DNA of 64,000 nucleotides, taken from Glaciecola sp047250385 (GTDB lineage Bacteria; Pseudomonadota; Gammaproteobacteria; Enterobacterales; Alteromonadaceae). Within the stretch, counting starts at the first letter, position 1, and the number at the start of each line of letters is the position of its first letter. The translations under genes and the position numbers were made by a program. The notes beneath the pieces are model-generated. The model saw only the letters and a list, made by a program, of their open reading frames with translations. It made no database searches and had not been told where the DNA came from. The DNA lies in contig NZ_JBLBVM010000045.1 of assembly GCF_047250385.1 (NCBI RefSeq), positions 62,001 to 126,000 of the forward strand, written 5' to 3'. Below, in pieces: positions 26,778 through 35,503 of this stretch.

Positions 26778-28241
26778 CTATTTCATTTTTTTGACATTCA
26801 ATCGGAGAACAAGCGTTTCTGATATTTTATCTTGAATAGCTTGTCTATTCGGGTCCCAATAGATTTGTAGGAAACCTAGTAGACCCGTCGCAAAGCCAGC
26901 ACCATAGCCGCCGTATCGACCAAAGCTTTCCCACAAAGAAGGGTAGTTTCCATCTAGTTTCACTACTTCAATACCGAGTAGTTTTTTACCTATGGTTTGC
27001 CCGCGCCACCATGCTGTGAATACACTAAAGTAGAGCGCCGCCCAACCCAATCCAAGGCCGAGATCCGACATAATTCCTTTAAGCCATTCAATAACACTAT
27101 AAACGGGACTTTCTGCCTGCGTTGGCTTGCTCGGTTGTGTGACTTCTAGTACGTCGGCATTATAGGCGTTGCGTTCTTCATTGAATGTACTTACAAATTT
27201 ATTCATGAATAACGATTTGTTCTCATCGCTCCATTCTTTTTGGGAAATAATATCACTGGCGGTTGCGTTAATATCTTCTACCGGAATTTCCAAAGCGGCG
27301 GCCCCAATTGCAGCGCCTTCAGAAAATTCTAGCAAGCACTCACTATCGCCACTGCATTTTATCTCTATTAGTTCCGATGCTAGATCAAGCAGACTTCTCA
27401 TCGTTTCTTCGTTTTCTTGTATTTGAGCGGATTCGCTCAACGGAGTGTTATCGATACTCGCAGAATCCGAGATAATGGCATACACAATAACGAAGATTAA
27501 GACGGCGGCGCTGCCTCTTAGTGAAAGTCGAATTAGGTTGAAGTTTTTTTGCTGCTTTAAACGGTTTCCCGCTTTGAAAAATGTAAGGGCAACAAAGCCA
27601 GCCAGAATCAAGCTGCTAATTCCGGTGAGAACTGTAATTAGGAGCATATCTATCAGGATCGCGAATCCTCGACGAGTTGGGGTTGCGAGAGCTTGCCCTA
27701 GCAAATCTGGCGAGACAGTAAAGGCATAGGGCGTCACTACTTCACGAGTTTCTTTGCTGTTTAAGCTCTCCGTTTTTTGTGGAGTATCTATCGGCTCTGA
27801 TGAATCAACATATTCTGCTATTTCGATTTCTGTACTGGCTTCAGCGTTAGGTTCAACAGCTGAGTGCGTTTCAATTTCAAGTGCAGCTTTTTCTACCTCG
27901 GGTTCAGCTCCCAAGCCAACTTCAGCCCCCAATCCAAGATCTGCTCTCATCCCAACTTTAGGTTTAGCATTCATTTTAGGGTCTTCTGAAACCTCAACAT
28001 CTGTTTTGGGTTGAGTAGTTATTTGGGGTTTAACCTTTATTTCAGGTTCAACGTCAAATTCGGATTCAGCAGCTGCTCTATGGTCCACAATTTTATCAAC
28101 TTGCAACTCTGTTTTAGAAACAGTACGAGGCTCATGAGAGAGCTTCTCTTTCCTTTTCTCTTTATCAGATCCCTGTTGCTGATCTATATCAGGATCCCCT
28201 AGGTCAAAAGATTGTTGTGTTGGTTTATCCATAGAGGTCAT
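26778..28241 (-). CDS. RDD family membrane protein with long acidic N-terminus
   Basis: Protein of 487 aa. Residues 1-175 are a charged, low-complexity region rich in Glu, Lys, Pro and Val with short imperfect repeats (GLGAEVGLGAEPEVE). A transmembrane RDD domain follows: TPTRRGFAILIDMLLITVLT, then a second helix pair, a soluble insert of about 100 residues (two Cys in IKCSGDSECLLEF) and the C-terminal RDD half WWRGQTIGKKLLGIEVVKLD. RDD proteins are small membrane proteins of mostly unknown role, some linked to ion transport. The insert between the helix pairs and the N-terminal tail are unusual. Its stop directly abuts the stop of the XylR-like gene. Confidence 0.78.
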   Translation of the reverse strand: MTSMDKPTQQSFDLGDPDIDQQQGSDKEKRKEKLSHEPRTVSKTELQVDKIVDHRAAAESEFDVEPEIKVKPQITTQPKTDVEVSEDPKMNAKPKVGMRADLGLGAEVGLGAEPEVEKAALEIETHSAVEPNAEASTEIEIAEYVDSSEPIDTPQKTESLNSKETREVVTPYAFTVSPDLLGQALATPTRRGFAILIDMLLITVLTGISSLILAGFVALTFFKAGNRLKQQKNFNLIRLSLRGSAAVLIFVIVYAIISDSASIDNTPLSESAQIQENEETMRSLLDLASELIEIKCSGDSECLLEFSEGAAIGAAALEIPVEDINATASDIISQKEWSDENKSLFMNKFVSTFNEERNAYNADVLEVTQPSKPTQAESPVYSVIEWLKGIMSDLGLGLGWAALYFSVFTAWWRGQTIGKKLLGIEVVKLDGNYPSLWESFGRYGGYGAGFATGLLGFLQIYWDPNRQAIQDKISETLVLRLNVKKMK

Positions 28242-28295
28242 ATCGAGTCCGTTTATTACTTATTTGTTTATTGTTTATATAACTTTTTGTACATT

Positions 28296-29273
28296 TTAAT
28301 TGAAGCGCCATGCGATAAAACGACTTGCTTTTGCACCTTGTGCCATGTCGATGGTTTTGCATTCAATGGCACCCAGTTTTTCAGCTAATTTAACTAGTGG
28401 GGCGACATTGTCTTTCTTTGACAGCAAGGATGTAAACCACTTAATTTGATCTTTAAACTCAACACTTTCATTCATCATGTTTTTCACAAACACAAATTCG
28501 CCACCTTCACACCAAAGCTCACTATTCTGCCCACCGAAGTTGAGTGATGACTGATTTTTTGCTGTTGAATCTTTGCCGCGACGCTTCTCGCTGTGCCTAG
28601 CCAAATTCTTGTTTTTCTTTCGGCTGCCAGCCATAGCAGCTTCTGCAGACTCATGAAATGGTGGATTACATAAACTAAATTCATACTGTTCACCTTTTCC
28701 CACTATGCCAGAAAAAATGGATTGGCTTTGTTTTTGAAAGCGTACTTTAACTAATTTGCGTAGATTTGGGTTTGATTCAGCTATAAGTTTAGCGCTGTTG
28801 TATGACGCTGGGTTGATATCACTTCCTACCATGCTCCATCCGTAACTCTGACTCGCGACTATCGGATATATCAAGTTAGCGCCGGTCCCAATATCTAAAC
28901 CTTTATTGGCTTTTCCGTTCGGGATCGTGCCTTTATTATCATTTGCTAGTAAATCAGCAATATAGTGAATGTAGTCAGCGCGACCGGGAACTGCAGGGCA
29001 TAGAAAACCGTCTGGAATGTCCCAATGTTCAACTTGATAGTACTGCTTCAGCAAAGCTGCATTTAATGCTTTCACAGCAGAAGGTTGTGAAAAGTCGATG
29101 GTTAGCTTACCAACAGGGTTTGGCGCTAAGAAATTTTTCAGTGAAGAATGTAGGCTTGCCAACTTAACAAAATCATAGCCGCCATTGTGCAGATTTCTTG
29201 GATGCATTTCGGCTTTTTTACTAGTGCCTTTTGCATGTTTTAAGCGTGCAGGTTTCGTTGCTGTATTTTTCAT
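28296..29273 (-). CDS. rlmF: 23S rRNA (adenine-1618-N6)-methyltransferase
   Basis: SAM-dependent rRNA methyltransferase of 325 aa (E. coli 308) that modifies A1618 of 23S rRNA. The N-terminus is basic and followed by MHPRNLHNGGYDFVKL, characteristic of RlmF. The SAM-binding motif is LDIGTGANLIYP (residues 126-137), the catalytic motif NPPF is at 203-206, and the family segment SRKKNKNLARHSEKR follows. The start ATG has AGGG upstream. It appears to be a single gene. Confidence 0.95.
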   Translation of the reverse strand: MKNTATKPARLKHAKGTSKKAEMHPRNLHNGGYDFVKLASLHSSLKNFLAPNPVGKLTIDFSQPSAVKALNAALLKQYYQVEHWDIPDGFLCPAVPGRADYIHYIADLLANDNKGTIPNGKANKGLDIGTGANLIYPIVASQSYGWSMVGSDINPASYNSAKLIAESNPNLRKLVKVRFQKQSQSIFSGIVGKGEQYEFSLCNPPFHESAEAAMAGSRKKNKNLARHSEKRRGKDSTAKNQSSLNFGGQNSELWCEGGEFVFVKNMMNESVEFKDQIKWFTSLLSKKDNVAPLVKLAEKLGAIECKTIDMAQGAKASRFIAWRFN

Positions 29274-29410
29274 AGTAGCCCTTTTTTAGCAGAGGCAACT
29301 CGCTGCGCTGAGACTTTGTTAGCGGAAGTTCGTTTTTTGTCTGAACTGGCATGTGCTGATGTCATTTTTCAATCACTTAAATACGCTTATAAGCGGATAA
29401 TCCTCGCATT

Positions 29411-30118
29411 CTATAACAAACTGGCCTGTAAATCAGATACTAATGTTGCAGGCGGGGGGCTGTTCATCGGCACTTTGTCTTTGTATGTTTTAACGCGCTG
29501 TACATGCAAGGTCGGGTAAAGCGTTGGATTTTCCAGAACGAAATCGATGCGTGGGTGTTGCTGAATTGTCTCATCTAGCCATATATCGAGGAAATTCGGC
29601 TCCATTGGCAGAAAGCATGGAAACGCTTTGTCGTGATAAGGTTCCATTTTGGGGTGTGAATCACGAGTTATAACCGCGCAGCTATATTTATTATTTGAAT
29701 GTTTGCGATAAAGCACGCCCAGTGCAAAAACGTCATCGCTTTGCATGTAATATTGATGTTTGGTTTTTCCGACAAATTTTGATTCTCCAATAGCCGTTGC
29801 GAAAGTAATTGCTCGGTATTTGTGTAGTGCGTGCTTCCAAAAAGGGCTACTTAAGTTTCGGGCATTGAAGGTTGTTCTTTTGCCGACAAGCAATCCATTT
29901 TCGCTGTCAACACAATCAAACCACCAAGTCGCGGACACTTTCTTCAAAGCTCCGTCTTCACGAATGAGGATGTCAATTGTTCTATCTGGATTTTGACCAA
30001 ACGCAGGGTAAAACACCTTTTTCTCTCCCTTTGGGAAAAAGGGTAAATAGTCTGAAAAATCCGGCTGCTGCATCACTGGACTGGGATGCTCACCATTGAC
30101 TTCAATGTATCCACACAT
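29411..30118 (-). CDS. HMCES/YedK-type SOS response-associated protein (SRAP)
   Basis: Protein of 235 aa in the SRAP family, which forms a thiazolidine crosslink with abasic sites in single-stranded DNA to shield them. The catalytic Cys2 is present (MCGYI), as are the other expected residues: Asn85 in TFNARNLSS, Glu112 in AIGESK and His162 in PYHDKAF. The usual PADGFYEW motif is changed to FATAIGES, so this is a divergent member. The start is fixed by the need for Cys at position 2 and is preceded by GGGAGA. Confidence 0.87.
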   Translation of the reverse strand: MCGYIEVNGEHPSPVMQQPDFSDYLPFFPKGEKKVFYPAFGQNPDRTIDILIREDGALKKVSATWWFDCVDSENGLLVGKRTTFNARNLSSPFWKHALHKYRAITFATAIGESKFVGKTKHQYYMQSDDVFALGVLYRKHSNNKYSCAVITRDSHPKMEPYHDKAFPCFLPMEPNFLDIWLDETIQQHPRIDFVLENPTLYPTLHVQRVKTYKDKVPMNSPPPATLVSDLQASLL

Positions 30119-30258
30119 ACTATTCTCCCAAGATGAACTATTTGAAATGTTCGCATTCTATCTTATGACTATTGAGCTTGAGATCCAATCGTATCTTTAC
30201 TGTTCACTGCCATTGTTTATACTTAGCCATCTTAGACCTTCACATTGAAATATTGTAA

Positions 30259-30891
30259 ATGAACAAAGACCACAAGCATCAGCATGCCTGTTTAGAATGC
30301 GATCTGCTTATTACAATGCCAGATGTGATTTCGCATCGGACCAATGTTCATTGCCCTCGATGTGATCACAGCATCGCGTTTGGCCACAACAACGCCAGAC
30401 AGTATATTTTAGCAATGACCATAACAGCCTTAATCTTAATGTTTGTCGCCTGTTCTTTTTCATTTATTTCGTTTTCTTCAAGCGGCCAGGTCCGCAGTAT
30501 TAACTTGCTTCAAACATTCACTGAATTGTATGCTCAAGAGTATTACTTCGTCGCTATTCTCGTGTTTGCCTTTATCATATTGCTCCCAACGCTTTATTTA
30601 GTCGCTATCATGCTTATTATTTTCTCAAGTTACCGGAGAGTCGAGTACCTGCCGACGGCGTGGCTTGGTGTCATGATGAGCTATATCTTGCCATGGTCGA
30701 TGGCTGAAGTATTTTTGATAGGTGTGTTGGTGGCGTTAATTAAAATGATATCGATGGCAGATATAGCACTTGAATCGTCGTTTTGGGCTTATGTCCTTTT
30801 TGCTCCCTTATTTACACATATAGTCTCTGTTATAGATAATCATCGTTTGTGGAGATGGATTGAACAGGGAAAGGTATCAATTAATGATTAA
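30259..30891 (+). CDS. pqiA: PqiA-like protein, first half
   Basis: Inner membrane protein of 210 aa carrying one PqiA domain. Two CxxC pairs form a zinc-ribbon-like N-terminus (ACLECD at about 11-16 and HCPRCDHS at about 32-39), followed by four transmembrane helices. In E. coli PqiA is one protein of about 417 aa with two such domains; here the second is a separate gene that overlaps this stop by 8 bases. With PqiB and PqiC it should serve lipid transport between the membranes. Confidence 0.88.
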   Translation: MNKDHKHQHACLECDLLITMPDVISHRTNVHCPRCDHSIAFGHNNARQYILAMTITALILMFVACSFSFISFSSSGQVRSINLLQTFTELYAQEYYFVAILVFAFIILLPTLYLVAIMLIIFSSYRRVEYLPTAWLGVMMSYILPWSMAEVFLIGVLVALIKMISMADIALESSFWAYVLFAPLFTHIVSVIDNHRLWRWIEQGKVSIND

Positions 30892-31504
30892 CAAAGCTCA
30901 AGCAAAAACAGCTAGAAGCCGAGGCCTTACTAATTGCTTAGTCTGCCATCAATTATCGCCAATATCGTCAACTCATTGCCGTAGATGTCATAGCCCTATC
31001 TCTTCGCGGATAAATAACAGTGTGCAAATATCATTTAGCCTGTTGCTGACTGCCGCGCTACTTTATATCCCAGCGAATATCTATCCTATTATGAGCACAG
31101 AGCTATTAGGTGATAAAACTGAAAGCACTATTATTGGAGGCGTGATCTTGTTCATAGAGCATGAATCGTATTTTATCGCTGCGGTTATCTTCATTGCTAG
31201 TATCATTGTCCCCATAGCTAAAATGTTCGCCTTGGCTTTGCTGTGCTACTCTGCGAGTCGAGCGGATCGAATCAAGCAATATGAGCTTACGAATCTATAT
31301 CGCATCACAGAATTTATTGGTAAATGGTCTATGGTTGATGTATTCGTGGTTGCTATTTTAGTCGCGTTAATACAATTAGGTGGGGTAATGTCTATAGAGG
31401 CTGGTATAGCCGCCACCGCATTTGCAGCCGTGGTCATACTCACCATGATCAGTGCGCATCAATTTGATACAAGGCTCCTTTGGGATAGAGTGGATGAAGA
31501 ATGA
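30884..31504 (+). CDS. pqiA: PqiA-like protein, second half
   Basis: Inner membrane protein of 206 aa with the second PqiA domain: CLVCHQLSPISSTHCRRCH gives two CxxC pairs, followed by four helices and the family motif GKWSMVDVFVVAILVALIQL. The start at ATG 30884 has AAAGG upstream; an earlier TTG at 30860 is less likely. It overlaps the previous gene by 8 bases and the pqiB start by 4 (ATGA), so the four genes are tightly coupled. Confidence 0.88.
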   Translation: MINKAQAKTARSRGLTNCLVCHQLSPISSTHCRRCHSPISSRINNSVQISFSLLLTAALLYIPANIYPIMSTELLGDKTESTIIGGVILFIEHESYFIAAVIFIASIIVPIAKMFALALLCYSASRADRIKQYELTNLYRITEFIGKWSMVDVFVVAILVALIQLGGVMSIEAGIAATAFAAVVILTMISAHQFDTRLLWDRVDEE

Positions 31505-33321
31505 CTAGCGATAAGAATCAAGGAATAGAAGAGTCTAACAATGTGACAAGCGATACAGATCATGAAGTGCTAAGTAGTGCCAAAAATAATGCTTTGAATG
31601 AGAGTGACGACATCGAGAATGAGAAAACCGAGCATGAGACTAAAAACGTTGACGATAACGAAAAAGCTGACGATATGCTTAGTCAAACGAAAAAAGGCGA
31701 CAACGATGGAGCAAGTCCCGTAATTGTGCCCAAATCTCGCTTCTCAGCAATTTGGATCCTTCCGATACTTGCCGTGCTTATTGGCATAGGAATGATATAC
31801 AACGATTGGCGTAACAGAGGTGTTCAAATTCAAGTTGCATTCCAAACAGCTGAAGGTTTGGTGGCGAAGAAGACCTTATTAAAAAACCGCAATGTTGATA
31901 TTGGCTTAGTTAAAAAAATTAAATTCAGTGAAGATAAATCTCATATCTTAGTCGATATTGAAGTTGATAAGTCAATGGATTCATTCCTTGTTGAAGATAG
32001 CGAGTTTTGGGTTGTTAAGCCTCGTTTTGGTGCGACAGGTATTACTGGTTTTGGTACATTGCTGTCCGGTGCTTATATTGAAGTGTCACCGGGTCAGTCA
32101 AACATAGAGAGTTTAGAGTTTACGGGGCTTGAAACACCACCTGTGACATCCTTGAACGCCGATGGTATTCACCTCAAACTGATTTCTAGCGGAACTAAAC
32201 CTTTAAAAGTTGGAAACCCGGTCTTACACAAAGGCTTCGAAGTAGGTGCCGTTGAAGCAAAATACTATGACGATCTTGAGCAGGAAGCGCATTATGATAT
32301 TTTTATTCAAGCGCCATTCCACAATTTAGTGACAGAAAACACCTCATTTTGGAACGTAAATGGGCTTTCTATTACAACTTCTTCTCAAGGCGTCAGTTTA
32401 AATATGGCCTCTTTAGACGCATTGGTCGCAGGTGGCGTAGAGTTTGGTTTGCTTGATGACGCGCAACCGGGCGATGGGGTCGCCCAGAATCATCAATTTC
32501 AAGTTTACGATTCATTAGCGAGTATTGATGAACAGCGTGACTATAAATATATCGAATACGTGATTCTGGTAGAAGACAGCGTAGGCGGCTTGCATAAAGG
32601 TGCGAGTGTCGAGTATCGAGGTATTCGAATTGGCACTGTTAGCGAGCCTTATATGGAGTTTTGGGGGTTTGTTGATGTTGCTGGTGTGGTGAAAGATGAT
32701 CGCATTCCTGTCGTCATCAAGCTTGAACCAGAAAGACTGATGAAAAAAGGTTATGTATCCATCGATTTATTCCGAGGAATGGTTAATGACTGGATAAAAG
32801 ATGGACTGACGGCATCAATTGAGAGTGCTAATTTTATAACCGGTAGTTTGAAAGTCACGCTAGAGCCAAATGGCGAACCCGTAGCTTCAGTTCAGAAATT
32901 TGAGGAATATACTGTTATCCCGTCTGCGCAAGGTGGCTTTGCTAGCTTAACGAAGAAATTAGAAAATATTCTTGGTGAACTTGAGAAGTTGCCATTGAAT
33001 GAGTCCTTGGCAAATCTCAATGGTTTAATGACTGCGGCAGAGAAAACACTGCAAACCACAGATGGCGCAATTCAAAAAGCGAGCACAACATTCACAATGC
33101 TTGAAAATACATTAGTGGAGCTACAGGGCACATTGAAAGGGCTACAACCCAATTCTGAAATATACCGCTCGGTTGAACAAATGATCAAGAAAATTGAAGT
33201 CACTTTAGATGAAATTAAACCTTTCGTTAAAGAAGTCACTAACCAACCCAATTCACTTGTGTTTGGCCAGCCAGCAAGGGTTGATAAGCAGCCTAAATCA
33301 GCTAAAAAAGAAGGCAAATAG
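31501..33321 (+). CDS. pqiB: Intermembrane transport protein PqiB (MCE/MlaD domains)
   Basis: Periplasm-spanning protein of 606 aa. Residues 1-75 are acidic and disordered, an extension absent from E. coli PqiB (546 aa). One inner membrane helix follows (AIWILPILAVLIGIGMIYND), then three MCE repeats, each starting like VQIQVAFQTAEGLVAKKT, IHLKLISSGTKPLKVGNPV and YVILVEDSVGGLHKGASVE. The C-terminal 130 residues form a helical, coiled-coil-like region that builds the needle channel in this family. It works with PqiA and the lipoprotein PqiC in the same operon. Confidence 0.94.
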   Translation: MTSDKNQGIEESNNVTSDTDHEVLSSAKNNALNESDDIENEKTEHETKNVDDNEKADDMLSQTKKGDNDGASPVIVPKSRFSAIWILPILAVLIGIGMIYNDWRNRGVQIQVAFQTAEGLVAKKTLLKNRNVDIGLVKKIKFSEDKSHILVDIEVDKSMDSFLVEDSEFWVVKPRFGATGITGFGTLLSGAYIEVSPGQSNIESLEFTGLETPPVTSLNADGIHLKLISSGTKPLKVGNPVLHKGFEVGAVEAKYYDDLEQEAHYDIFIQAPFHNLVTENTSFWNVNGLSITTSSQGVSLNMASLDALVAGGVEFGLLDDAQPGDGVAQNHQFQVYDSLASIDEQRDYKYIEYVILVEDSVGGLHKGASVEYRGIRIGTVSEPYMEFWGFVDVAGVVKDDRIPVVIKLEPERLMKKGYVSIDLFRGMVNDWIKDGLTASIESANFITGSLKVTLEPNGEPVASVQKFEEYTVIPSAQGGFASLTKKLENILGELEKLPLNESLANLNGLMTAAEKTLQTTDGAIQKASTTFTMLENTLVELQGTLKGLQPNSEIYRSVEQMIKKIEVTLDEIKPFVKEVTNQPNSLVFGQPARVDKQPKSAKKEGK

Positions 33322-33323
33322 TT

Positions 33324-33878
33324 ATGCAAATAAAGAGTCTGTTAATAGTGTTTTGCCTTTTCCTTTCGGCCTGCAGTACTACAAAACAAGCACCTGATAC
33401 CACTTATTATCTCTTTGATGCTGAGCCTGTTGCGCAAAAGCAAAAAATCGCGAAGCCCAGAGTTTTAGTTAACAAAGTAAAGGTGCCTGATTACTTGAGT
33501 ACGAATCAATTGGTTATGCGCGATAGTGGGCACATACTTATTAAAGCTAATTATCATAGTTGGGCAGATAGTTTGGACGAAGCTATACAGCGGGCATTGC
33601 TTAACGATCTTAATCACCTTAACTCTGAGAAGGAGTTTGTGATTGCATGTAATGATTGCGTCAGTGTGAATGTGACAGTCGATCATTTCTACCCATCATC
33701 GGATGGTAAATTGTTATTGTCGGGCTCTTTTGAAGTAGCAACAAAGAATGATCAAAACACAATTTCACGCTTTCAGCTACTGGACGAACTGCACGGAAAT
33801 GGCTACGCCAATGCGGTAAAGCAGATGAGGCAGCAAGTGGCGCAATTAGCGATTCAAATTAATGAGAGTATTGAATAA
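33324..33878 (+). CDS. pqiC: PqiC outer membrane lipoprotein
   Basis: Lipoprotein of 184 aa, the DUF330/PqiC partner of PqiB at the outer membrane. The lipobox LSAC (residues 15-18) is followed by STT, with no Asp at +2, so outer membrane sorting is expected. The motif YYLFDAEPV and the segment VPDYLSTNQLVMR are typical of the family. It starts 2 bases after the pqiB stop and ends the operon. Confidence 0.9.
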   Translation: MQIKSLLIVFCLFLSACSTTKQAPDTTYYLFDAEPVAQKQKIAKPRVLVNKVKVPDYLSTNQLVMRDSGHILIKANYHSWADSLDEAIQRALLNDLNHLNSEKEFVIACNDCVSVNVTVDHFYPSSDGKLLLSGSFEVATKNDQNTISRFQLLDELHGNGYANAVKQMRQQVAQLAIQINESIE

Positions 33879-34023
33879 GTTGTTGAGGAAAACTTTAAGA
33901 TAGCGCTATTTTATCAATTGGTTGCATATTACTGTGCAGAGTTGACTGCCATTTTTACTACGTAAAATAAGCATTTACCTAAATGTATTAAGCTTGAGTT
34001 CAATGAGCTTTTGCCAAGTGACC

Positions 34024-34067
34024 ATATAAGTGGGGTTCAAGTCAAACCCCCATATCACTTCTTTTTA
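34024..34067. terminator. Shared terminator hairpin between pqiC and PEP-CTERM pseudogene
   Basis: GGGGTT (34032-34037) pairs with AACCCC (34045-34050), with further outer pairing, and is followed on the plus strand by TTCTTTTT. It lies between convergent genes and could serve both, though the minus-strand T run is poor. Confidence 0.65.
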
Positions 34068-34070
34068 ATT

Positions 34071-34988
34071 TCAATTTTTAAAACGAAGACGAACAATGAG
34101 CAATAGCCCAAATGCTATGATGGCGATAGTAGAGGGCTCAGGAACTTGGGTTGTTCTCGCTGCAAGGCCAAATCCACGTACATTATTCAATTGCACTCTA
34201 TTAGCTCCATCGAAGTCCATCCGCTCTAAGCCACCATTAGCCTCTTGTACAAATAGATAGCCATTTTCAGTATCTACTGCTACACCTAATGGATTCGAAA
34301 AGGTGTTTGCAATTATTTCTAAGTTTGACCCATCTAAGTTACTTTTATAAATAGGGCCACTACCGTTAGATACTGTAAAAAGTTTGTCTATTTCTTGGTT
34401 TACTTCCATTTGATGTAGGTTTCCTGACAAGCCTGAGACTAATGTTGTTTGTGAACCACCAGAATAGTCCATCGTTTTTATTGATTGGTTGGCTCCGAAA
34501 TCGCCCACATAAAGAGTTTGGGTGCGGTGATCAGTTGTAATCGCTCCGATAGACATAGTTATAAAAGAATTGTCAATTTGTGTCACATTTGAACCGTCCA
34601 AATTCATTCAAACAAGTCCTTCTGAACCATCAAAATCACTAAAAACGAAACCATTAACGTAGTCAATCGTAAGCGAACGGTTAATCGATGACGCATTAAA
34701 AATTCTTGTCAGGTTACTGCCATCGCCATCCATAGACCAAATACCTCGCAAAGCAGATGGTCCACTGTAAAATCCGAAAAATAAGGTATCATTCAATGGA
34801 TTATAATCCATTGTTCCGGCGTTAAAACCAACATTATGGCTATTGAGTAAATTTCCGTCCACATCAAACTCATTGATCGCGCTATCGAAACCGGCTGAGA
34901 AAATAGTTGTAGCGAAAGAAGGGATTGTAACTAAGATTGACCCTATTAAAACAAGCAATCGTACCATCGTTTTGGTTTTTAAAATCAT
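34071..34988 (-). pseudogene. PEP-CTERM surface protein interrupted by in-frame TGA
   Basis: Read in one frame from ATG 34988, this encodes about 305 residues: a signal peptide (LLVLIGSILVTIPSFA), YWTD/LRP-like propeller repeats marked by DGSN or similar (MDGDGSNL, NLDGSNLEI, MDFDGANRV) and a classic PEP-CTERM end, VPEPSTIAIIAFGLLLIVRL plus RFKN. The frame is broken once, by TGA at 34610-34608, immediately followed by ATG. Position and repeats suggest the codon was CGA (Arg) or TGG (Trp). Either a recent nonsense mutation, a sequencing error, stop readthrough or re-initiation at the adjacent ATG. The promoter remains intact. Confidence 0.72.
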
Positions 34989-35134
34989 TATATTATCCTA
35001 AGTTATTTTGGTGACAGCTATTAACTATTTACTTGTTACACTAAATATGTGAACCAATGAGCCATTTTTATCGAATGTTTATTTGCGCTCAAAAAACTGA
35101 CAAGTCATTGACTTCGTACTCGTAATGCAAGTTA

Positions 35135-35216
35135 GCAATAAGTGCGCCAGACTTTAAGTTGCTGTTCTATTTGGTAATATAAATTTCACAATCCTGATGT
35201 GTAAATTATTCTGACA
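35135..35216 (-). promoter_or_regulatory. PEP-CTERM regulon promoter 2 (dyad plus sigma-54 site)
   Basis: On the minus strand TGTCA-N6-TTTACA spans 35216-35200. A sigma-54 element, TGGCGCACTTATTGCT, starts at 35149 with -24 GG at 35148-35147 and -12 GC at 35136-35135. The gap is 50 bases. The rest of the 515-base stretch 34989-35503 is an AT-rich leader and spacer in which I see no gene. Confidence 0.75.
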
Positions 35217-35503
35217 TATAGCATAGGATGTCTAAAATATTGTACACCACTAAATCAATGCCAACTTTGCAATAAGTAATGTGTAAATATACTGTATGTG
35301 TCAAACCACCAAATATTGCAGTGGATATCCTAAAACTAATAGGGCCATTGTATGGGACAGCATCACTCATTCGGCTCGCCAATTTATTTCCTATTGATAC
35401 CAATTTAGAGTGCTTAGGCTAGATTAATTTGCCCTTGAAAAAGGTGTATCGACAAGAAGTTGTTAACTTTTTCTATTGGACTGTGTTGCCCAAGAACTCA
35501 CCA

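Noticed and set aside
34608..34610. TGA as a sense codon (selenocysteine or changed code)
   Set aside because: Many genes here end in TGA, no SECIS-like hairpin is evident directly after it, and a single mutation is simpler; kept only as a minor possibility.
35061..35064. A second TGGCTCA element on the minus strand before the pseudogene
   Set aside because: Its -12 position reads CA instead of GC and it lies 135 bases from the dyad; the site at 35149-35135 fits both spacing and sequence.
35206..35403. 65-codon minus-strand ORF upstream of the PEP-CTERM pseudogene
   Set aside because: It runs into the regulon dyad, has no ribosome site and no family resemblance; a promoter explains the region better.
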